Source: Oscillospiraceae bacterium
GTDB lineage: Bacteria; Bacillota_A; Clostridia; Oscillospirales; Ruminococcaceae
Assembly: GCA_017440445.1 (NCBI GenBank)
Contig: JAFSHE010000322.1
Coordinates: 1 to 5,731, forward strand
Direction of reading: 5' to 3'
Length of the DNA: 5,731 nucleotides
Shown here in pieces: positions 1 to 5,137 of this stretch. A program made the position numbers and the translations under genes. The notes beneath the pieces are model-generated. The model did not search any database. It saw nothing but the letters and a program-made list of their open reading frames with translations, and was not told the DNA's origin. Numbering within the stretch: position 1 is the stretch's first letter; each line of letters starts with the position of its first letter.

Positions 1-916
1 CGTGCATGTTGAGGGCAGTTAAAAACCTGCTTATTCTCGGTATGTCCATAAAGTATCCGAAGAGTACAGGCTCATTGTTTTCGTCCAGTGCATCGTGAAT
101 TATGTGATAATTATCTATGGCAGGCGTGTACCCTTGCATAAGTGTTTGGTTTAAAAGCTCAGTTTTATCGGTATCGCACAGTAAACGAATGAGCACTTCA
201 CCATGTGTGTTTTGTGTCAGATAGTAGAAATGCTCGTAAGTGTTGTCCAGAAGAAAGAAACAGCGCTCATTTCCGTCCGCCGTCTCGAAAACCTTTATGA
301 ACCGGTCAAATCTGTGACTTATGATTATACCCACAGGTTGTTTATGCCATTTGCTGCGAACATATATTTTCGCTCGCAGCTCCGATTGATAGTTCCATTT
401 GGGGTAACTGTTTCCAATGTTGTAGACAGTAAATATATCGCTGCTTGTTTCCAGTACCCCCATCATGCGAGAGCCCTTTATTTTAAGGGTCTCACGATAG
501 TTTTCCTTTATTTCCCGTGAACTGTGAAAGGCGGGAATGGTTTCTTCATCACTGAACACAGAGACACCGGCGTTTAGCATAATGACATAGCATTCAGCAA
601 GTCTGTGCAGACGAATACGCCGTGTAAGCTCACTTCTTATGATGTTGGTCTCGGCATTTCCCGAAAGGTAGAATGAGAATTTTTGGGGATCACTTTCTAA
701 AAGCAGCTTTTTTGCTTTGGCATTTAAGCGATAGCCTTTTAGCTTATCCGATGAATATGTGCGAACAAAGCCTTCTTTCTTCAGCTTTCCAATTATGGCT
801 CTTGCATAGTCGTAACTGTATGGCAAACGGTACAGAAGCGAGGTTGGGAACTCCCCGCAGATAGCAATGAGTTCTAAAAGACGGTACGGATTTGTGCCTT
901 TCTTCGGTTGGTATAT
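1..916 (-). CDS. Replication-relaxation-like winged-helix protein, 3' end beyond window
   Basis: An open frame without stops runs from a TAA at 941-943 to the window edge, giving about 305 residues with the C-terminus missing. The N-terminal ~75 residues (NPYRLLELIAICGEFP, then KLKKEGFVRTY, KLKGYRLNAKAKKLLL) look like a winged-helix DNA-binding domain. Later segments such as KIKGSRMMGVLET and LLDNTYEHFYYLT resemble, from memory, proteins annotated as replication-relaxation family in clostridial conjugative elements. The molecular role is not established; a DNA-binding role is inferred. Start choice is unusual. The in-frame stop leaves only TTG (932-934), GTG (926-928) and ATA (914-916) as plausible starts. 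The GGAGGTGA site at 925-932 contains or overlaps the first two and lies exactly 8 nt before the ATA. If the GTG is used instead, the gene ends at 928 and gains four residues. Family call moderate, reading frame secure. Confidence 0.75.
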   Translation of the reverse strand, partial: MYQPKKGTNPYRLLELIAICGEFPTSLLYRLPYSYDYARAIIGKLKKEGFVRTYSSDKLKGYRLNAKAKKLLLESDPQKFSFYLSGNAETNIIRSELTRRIRLHRLAECYVIMLNAGVSVFSDEETIPAFHSSREIKENYRETLKIKGSRMMGVLETSSDIFTVYNIGNSYPKWNYQSELRAKIYVRSKWHKQPVGIIISHRFDRFIKVFETADGNERCFFLLDNTYEHFYYLTQNTHGEVLIRLLCDTDKTELLNQTLMQGYTPAIDNYHIIHDALDENNEPVLFGYFMDIPRISRFLTALNMH

Positions 917-924
917 GTTAAAGC

Positions 925-932
925 TCACCTCC
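925..932 (-). promoter_or_regulatory. Ribosome binding site placed before an ATA codon
   Basis: GGAGGTGA on the minus strand is a near-perfect Shine-Dalgarno sequence. The spacer to ATA at 914-916 is 8 nt. The in-frame GTG at 926-928 lies inside the site itself, and I see no other purine-rich site at a proper distance upstream of it. The site therefore decides in favour of ATA unless initiation is unconventional. Confidence 0.65.
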
Positions 933-1066
933 AAGAAGTTTTACCGTATCTCTTTAAGACTTCGGTAATTTTAAAGATTTTAGATATTTAAAAAACTCTG
1001 TATTTTCAATGAACACAGAGTTTTGGAGTGTATATCATTTTTAAAGCTCAAAATATGATGTAAATG
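929..1066. other. AT-rich intergenic region
   Basis: This gap separates the DUF6100-like gene from the replication-relaxation-like gene. It holds the hairpin at 990-1024, two interleaved short inverted repeats at 935-968, and the ribosome binding site at 925-932. Several TAAAAT hexamers on the minus strand could be -10 elements for a promoter of the downstream gene, but I found no convincing -35 partner and call no promoter. Confidence 0.6.
990..1024 (-). terminator. Probable weak intrinsic terminator after DUF6100-like gene
   Basis: The minus strand reads AAAACTCTGT, a 13-nt loop, then ACAGAGTTTT, a perfect 10-bp inverted repeat (992-1001 with 1015-1024). The descending arm runs into six consecutive T residues (990-995), four of which belong to the stem. 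It begins about 43 nt after the TAG stop at 1067-1069. The stem is AT-rich with only three G-C pairs and the loop is long, so termination may be partial. On the plus strand the T-run is only four bases, so the element points minus. Confidence 0.55.
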
Positions 1067-1720
1067 CTATATGTTTTCAGGCGTAATTTCACGCTGTTTA
1101 AGCCAGTTTGGGAACTGCTCTTTCTCCATAATGTACACGTATGTGCAGGTGGCATCACCCAGTTCCGTTGTGTTGTACGCATCACATAAAAGACCGCTGT
1201 CATCGACTAAAACATGAGCTGCAATGGCATCGATTATCTGCTTTTGCTGCATATTATCATAGTCGAGAATACACCACTCGGGCAGGGTTCTGTCGTATAC
1301 GTGTACTACGCAGACAACGCACTCGGTATACTTCGGTACAGGTTCTTTGTGTTTGTAAAACTCAATAGCTGCATGTATGGGATCAATCAGGAACAAGTCA
1401 CTGTGCCGTGCCTTTTTCTTTGGCAGTATACGGGGCAGCTTTACAGAGAAGATGCGGTCTGCATACTCCACTTCAATACCGTGTGTTGCAGATGCATCTA
1501 CAAGATACTCAGACCTGAGAATACCGCTTGATGCAAAAATCAGGTTTCGCAGCTGACAGGCGATGCCTTCAGCCTGCAAGGCGGCGTTATTTGATATGAG
1601 ACTGTAACACTCAGGATCGTCCCGAATGTTCATCTCCTCCATAGCAGATAAGTAGCTGCTGAGTTTCGCGAGCTTGTTTTGTACCTCGGTAATTCGCTGA
1701 TATACCGTCTCCATATTCAT
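1067..1720 (-). CDS. DUF6100-like conjugative-element protein
   Basis: This is an intact 217-residue protein ending in TAG. Residues about 5-30 form a predicted coiled-coil-like amphipathic helix (VYQRITEVQNKLAKLSSYLS), followed by a second helical stretch rich in Ala and Leu. The middle contains VKLPRILPKKK and DLFLIDPIHAAI. The C-terminal third has the segments CVVCVVHVYDRTLPEW, DYDNMQQKQIIDAIA and LLCDAYNTTELGDATC, which I recognise from memory as typical of DUF6100 proteins in clostridial mobile elements. No signal peptide, membrane segment or catalytic motif is evident, so it is probably cytoplasmic. Its function is unknown. The ATG at 1718-1720 is preceded by AGAGGTGA with a 7-nt spacer. 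That site overlaps by one base the ancestral stop of the upstream DUF5697-like gene, implying an operon and once-tight translational coupling. A second ATG lies two codons in. Confidence 0.85.
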   Translation of the reverse strand: MNMETVYQRITEVQNKLAKLSSYLSAMEEMNIRDDPECYSLISNNAALQAEGIACQLRNLIFASSGILRSEYLVDASATHGIEVEYADRIFSVKLPRILPKKKARHSDLFLIDPIHAAIEFYKHKEPVPKYTECVVCVVHVYDRTLPEWCILDYDNMQQKQIIDAIAAHVLVDDSGLLCDAYNTTELGDATCTYVYIMEKEQFPNWLKQREITPENI

Positions 1721-1734
1721 ATATCTGTCACCTC

Positions 1735-1827
1735 TTATTGTGTTTTGTAGTAGTTAGTTCTTCCGTCTTCTGTGACGGTACAGAAGATAGTGCTTTCGGG
1801 GAGAGCCAGAGCAGATATTCTGTCCGG
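1735..1827 (-). pseudogene. Orphaned C-terminal coding tail of the DUF5697-like gene
   Basis: Directly after the TAA at 1828-1830 the same frame stays open for 30 codons, to a second TAA at 1735-1737. The translation begins PDRISALALPESTIF and continues CTVTEDGRTNYYKTQ. This matches my memory of how full-length family members end: a VD-acidic-P-x-x-I segment, then a CTV.DG...YY strand. The second stop sits 14 nt before the next start and overlaps its ribosome binding site by one base, the spacing expected of the original gene end. The stretch is therefore a former coding end, now untranslated unless the TAA is read through. Confidence 0.8.
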
Positions 1828-2250
1828 TTAGTCAACGATTACGATGTAGATAAGCTCATTAGAGAAATTTTTCCGTATGATCCGGCTTATGAGTGCTTCT
1901 TTACCCGTTTCTGCATATACAACGGCATACTCTTTACCGTCTGAAAAAAAGGATAATTTTGCGGGAAACTCACTTGCAGTGTGATACTCTGTATTTGCAA
2001 TGAAATCGGTGAGTACCCATACAGCTTTGATCATACCGATATCAGTATCAGTTTTATGAATATATTCGATTGTTGTGTCGGTCACAGTAATGCGGCGTTG
2101 GTTTTCCAAGGCTTTGAGAATAGCTGCGACTTTGTGTTCTCTCCCCGGATGGAGCAGGAATATTTGAGTTTTAGTAAGGGTTTTGTACATAGATAATTCG
2201 CGAAGAATCATAGCCGCTTCATCACCGTATATATCTGCTCTGGTTTTAAT
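1828..2250 (-). CDS. DUF5697-like protein, premature stop and probable ATT start
   Basis: The gene encodes 140 residues if it starts at ATT (2248-2250), or 127 if it starts at the internal ATG 2211. The N-terminus, read from ATT as IKTRADIYGDEAAMILREL, matches the remembered family opening MKTRxxIYGxEAA, with the initiator Met replaced by an ATT codon. A TGA at 2254-2256, two codons earlier, excludes any start farther upstream. GGAGGTGA at 2257-2264 is 6 nt before the ATT, whereas ATG 2211 has only a weak GGTGA 10 nt away. Residues about 7-55 look winged-helix-like (LTKTQIFLLHPGREHKVAAI). The core segment VWVLTDFIANTEYH with SEFPAKLSFF is family-typical. The protein stops after IYIVIVD at a TAA that removes the final 30 residues. 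It lies 54 nt after the ATPase gene in the same operon. Its function is unknown and it may be non-functional. Confidence 0.75.
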   Translation of the reverse strand: MKTRADIYGDEAAMILRELSMYKTLTKTQIFLLHPGREHKVAAILKALENQRRITVTDTTIEYIHKTDTDIGMIKAVWVLTDFIANTEYHTASEFPAKLSFFSDGKEYAVVYAETGKEALISRIIRKNFSNELIYIVIVD

Positions 2251-2256
2251 ATTTCA

Positions 2257-2268
2257 TCACCTCCTCCT
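2257..2268 (-). promoter_or_regulatory. Double ribosome binding site before ATT start
   Basis: The minus strand reads AGGAGGAGGTGATG. It contains two overlapping Shine-Dalgarno registers. AGGAGG (2263-2268) is 5 nt before an out-of-frame ATG (2255-2257) that opens a three-codon frame, Met-Lys-Tyr-stop. GGAGGTGA (2257-2264) is 6 nt before ATT (2248-2250), the inferred start of the DUF5697-like gene. Confidence 0.65.
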
Positions 2269-2304
2269 GCGTGTTCAGACTTGTGTGTATATGGCAAAGC
2301 TGCA

Positions 2305-5121
2305 TCATACAGCGTTACCTTCATTTTGTATCCGCTTAACTATCTCGCGAAGTTCTCTGCGGTCGGTAGTTATGAGGTCGCGTTCCAAAGGACTTGCCTT
2401 AAACTCCACCATTACATTGTTGTTATTAGTACTAATGAGCCCGTTTCCGCGCTCAAAGTGAGTTATCTCCAAAACCTCGGCATCGGACCGATGAAGTGTA
2501 TTCTGTACTCGCAAAGCCTCATCGTCTTCAAGGTTGAGTATCATTTTCGTTTTAGAGTTATTGATAATACCTTTACCGAATCTGCCGTCGTCGAGATTCA
2601 GAAAGTCGTTCAGATCCTGACTTGCAAAGACGGCAGCACCGCCGAAGCCGCGGATAGTCTTGGCTATTTCAAGCAGGAAATCACCTGCAAGGCGAGTACC
2701 TGTACTGCCCGCACCGGAGAGAAGCTGCCAGCATTCGTCGATGAAAACAGCTTTTTCCTCTGTGCGGTTTTCTTTTACTCTGTCCCATACGAAGTCGAGG
2801 GCTACGAACATTCCCAGTGTGAGAAGATCACCTGTCAAAGAAGAAATATCAAGAACGGTGTATTTATTCTGCAAAGATACATTAGTTTTTTGATTGAAAG
2901 TTTTCGCAGAGCCGTTTACAAGACGGTTTAAAATATTCGCCATACGCTGAGTAGACGGTGATGCTTTTAATACCTCATACAGATCTCCTAAAACCGGCAT
3001 TTCTTTGTACTCGCCGATATTGTCAGGATCTTCCAAAGAGTCATTTAAGTGCGTTATACCCTTAGCGTTGTAGGTCTGTATCATAGCTTCGTCCAGAAGC
3101 TGGCGCTCCTCGTGTGTCATATCAGGTATCAGGAGACTGAAAAAGATGTGCAGCTGCTGCAGCTTTTGGGCAAGCTTTGAAAGCTGAATTCCGGAGCCGT
3201 CAAGAAGCTCGTTTACAGAACTGTCCACTTTTCGTATCTCCATTACATTTATACAGTGCGGGCTTGCTGGTGATATCTGGATAAACTCACCGCCAACGTT
3301 GGTGCATGCTCTGTGAAACTCATGTCCTTTAAGAGGTGCTATGATGAAAATTGGTATCCCTTTACGCCTCATACGCAGTGCCATGAGCTGCATAGTGAAG
3401 GTTTTACCTGCACCGCTTGTACCGAGGATCGCCATATTCGCATTCTTATACACGGCGGAATTGAAGATATCCACGATAATGAGCGATCTGTTATATTTGT
3501 TCACACCCAGAAGAATGCCGTTGTCGTCGCACATTTCGTAACTGGTAAAGGGGTAACAGCAGGCGGCGCTGCTTGTTAAGAGATTACGCTTACTGCGTTC
3601 GTAGAGACTTTTATCAAGAGATACAAGCGGCAGTGACGAGAGAAAAGCCTGCTCCTGTCTGAAGTGACAGTTTGAAATACGCATATCCTGAGATAGAAGC
3701 AGTTTTCGCATTTCATTTACCTTCCAATCCAGTTCTTCTTCTGAAGGTGCTGTAACAGTAATGAGGATATTGAGATAGTAGAAGTCCTCATTATTTGCAA
3801 GGCCTTCTTTCAAAAAATATCCGCTTCTGATAGCACTGTCTATATCATCAAAATCTACGTTGGTGTCACTGGCGTCCTTGATTTTAGAACGGTTAATGCG
3901 CAGCTGCTGACCAACCGTCTGGATAATACGTTCTTTAGGTTCACGGGTAAGGAACATATCCAGATCGATTCCGTCTCCTGCATTTACGATGAGACTAAGC
4001 CAACCTGCCGGTACCTGTTTCTTATATCCGTCCGAAGGCACAAGAAGATACGCATAGTACAGGCCGTCGATGCACAGGTATTTACCGTGGGTAAAGTCTA
4101 TGGCTTTAGGGGCAAAGAACTCTGTAACAGGAATGTTATCAATATCATAATCGGGGTTATTCACCATATGGAAAGCCGCTGTCTCCTTTACTCTAAAAGG
4201 CAGCGGCTTTGTTGCGCTTTTGTTTCTGCAGAGTAGGTTATACAGCACGTCTGCTGTAAACTCGTCCTCGTTTTCCGGTATTATCACTTTGTTTCCGCAC
4301 TGGCGCAGGTAGTTGGTAGCTGTCTGTACTGCGGTCTGGAGCGATGTTACGGCCTCATCTTCCTCGTGCTTTCTGGTATTACTCCAGGGCTCGTATTCGA
4401 AGATCAGGAAAAAACGGCGGGTAACTGCTTCACGGGAGCTTATCTGCTGGACGAAGTTAAGGTAGTCCATCTGCATCAGCTTGCACTGTTCATTTGTTTC
4501 CTGTGCAAGTTCGCGTTCTACTGTCTCGATGTGGCGGTTTATATCGGCCCTTCTTGTCAGAACCTTAAACTGCAGTTTTACAGGGCTTATCTTGAGGTAT
4601 GACATAAAGGAGTAGATAATACTGCGCTGCTCTCTTTCACTTCTAAGCAGAAAGTTTATGGGTACTACCTCTATTATCTTCACAAAGCGTTTATCACGGG
4701 TGTAGATAATACCGCCGGATATCTTTTCGATAGGAAGATACTGCGCAACGGGATTGAGATACGGAAGCACGGCTGTTGATGCCTTCTTCGTTGCTCGGCT
4801 CTGTTTTTCTTCCGAAGAAACAGATGAAATCACCCTTCGCTTTTGGAGGAATTTAAGAAATCCCATAGCAAAAGATGACAAGCTTTCACCTGAGATGCCC
4901 ATTAGTGCAATTAGAGCTGCGGGCAGTCCTGTGATACAGAGTATTATTATTTTCATTTTCAGCGATAGGATTTGTATCGCAAAAACAGAAATACCGAAGA
5001 TAGCAGCCACGATTGCCGCTTCTACGGTATTTCTCATTTTGAACATACCGCCTAAAAAAGTACCTGTACCTATGAAGTTAGGCGGTATGGTGTATATGTT
5101 ATTTTCATTTTGGCTGTTCAT
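2305..5121 (-). CDS. PrgI-VirB4 fusion, conjugative type IV secretion ATPase
   Basis: This 938-residue protein is the likely energy source of the conjugative transfer channel, acting at the inner face of the membrane. Residues about 10-95 are a PrgI-like domain: IPPNFIGTGTFLGGMFKMRN, two hydrophobic helices near 33-52 and 58-76, then GISGESLSSFAMGFLKFLQKR. The remainder is VirB4/TraE-type. Walker A is GTSGAGKT at 567-574, followed by MALRMRRKGIPIFIIAPLKG. Walker B is AVFIDE, with Asp795 and Glu796. A downstream FASQDLNDF near 832-840 matches the polar motif typical of VirB4 ATPases. No lesion is seen and the gene ends in TGA. I chose ATG 5119-5121 because AGGAG at 5129-5133 lies 7 nt upstream. 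An in-frame TTG at 5143-5145 would add eight residues but has no good site and overlaps the upstream gene. It follows the peptidase stop by 16 nt, so the two are co-transcribed. Confidence 0.93.
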   Translation of the reverse strand: MNSQNENNIYTIPPNFIGTGTFLGGMFKMRNTVEAAIVAAIFGISVFAIQILSLKMKIIILCITGLPAALIALMGISGESLSSFAMGFLKFLQKRRVISSVSSEEKQSRATKKASTAVLPYLNPVAQYLPIEKISGGIIYTRDKRFVKIIEVVPINFLLRSEREQRSIIYSFMSYLKISPVKLQFKVLTRRADINRHIETVERELAQETNEQCKLMQMDYLNFVQQISSREAVTRRFFLIFEYEPWSNTRKHEEDEAVTSLQTAVQTATNYLRQCGNKVIIPENEDEFTADVLYNLLCRNKSATKPLPFRVKETAAFHMVNNPDYDIDNIPVTEFFAPKAIDFTHGKYLCIDGLYYAYLLVPSDGYKKQVPAGWLSLIVNAGDGIDLDMFLTREPKERIIQTVGQQLRINRSKIKDASDTNVDFDDIDSAIRSGYFLKEGLANNEDFYYLNILITVTAPSEEELDWKVNEMRKLLLSQDMRISNCHFRQEQAFLSSLPLVSLDKSLYERSKRNLLTSSAACCYPFTSYEMCDDNGILLGVNKYNRSLIIVDIFNSAVYKNANMAILGTSGAGKTFTMQLMALRMRRKGIPIFIIAPLKGHEFHRACTNVGGEFIQISPASPHCINVMEIRKVDSSVNELLDGSGIQLSKLAQKLQQLHIFFSLLIPDMTHEERQLLDEAMIQTYNAKGITHLNDSLEDPDNIGEYKEMPVLGDLYEVLKASPSTQRMANILNRLVNGSAKTFNQKTNVSLQNKYTVLDISSLTGDLLTLGMFVALDFVWDRVKENRTEEKAVFIDECWQLLSGAGSTGTRLAGDFLLEIAKTIRGFGGAAVFASQDLNDFLNLDDGRFGKGIINNSKTKMILNLEDDEALRVQNTLHRSDAEVLEITHFERGNGLISTNNNNVMVEFKASPLERDLITTDRRELREIVKRIQNEGNAV

Positions 5122-5128
5122 CAGTTCA

Positions 5129-5135
5129 CTCCTTT
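5129..5135 (-). promoter_or_regulatory. Ribosome binding site deciding the ATPase start
   Basis: AAAGGAG on the minus strand is followed by a 7-nt spacer and ATG 5119-5121. It favours this ATG over the in-frame TTG at 5143-5145. Confidence 0.8.
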
Positions 5136-5137
5136 CC

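Noticed and set aside
203..520. Plus-strand open frame of 105 codons
   Set aside because: The minus strand here encodes the replication-relaxation-like protein with recognisable segments, so the plus frame is a shadow.
961..1000. Sigma-70-type promoter for the replication-relaxation-like gene
   Set aside because: TAAAAT-like -10 hexamers occur, but no -35 hexamer at 16-18 nt matches beyond what AT-rich sequence gives by chance.
1214..1531. Plus-strand open frames opposite the DUF6100-like gene
   Set aside because: They are overlapping antisense frames over a well-conserved gene, with no ribosome binding site or recognisable product.
1828..1830. General stop-codon reassignment (TAA read as an amino acid)
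   Set aside because: The peptidase gene ends at a TAA exactly where its domain ends, and other genes use TAG and TGA as normal stops. A single nonsense mutation or local readthrough is simpler.
2281..2931. Plus-strand open frame of 216 codons
   Set aside because: It is antisense to the C-terminal part of the VirB4 ATPase, including the Walker B region, and is a shadow of that gene.
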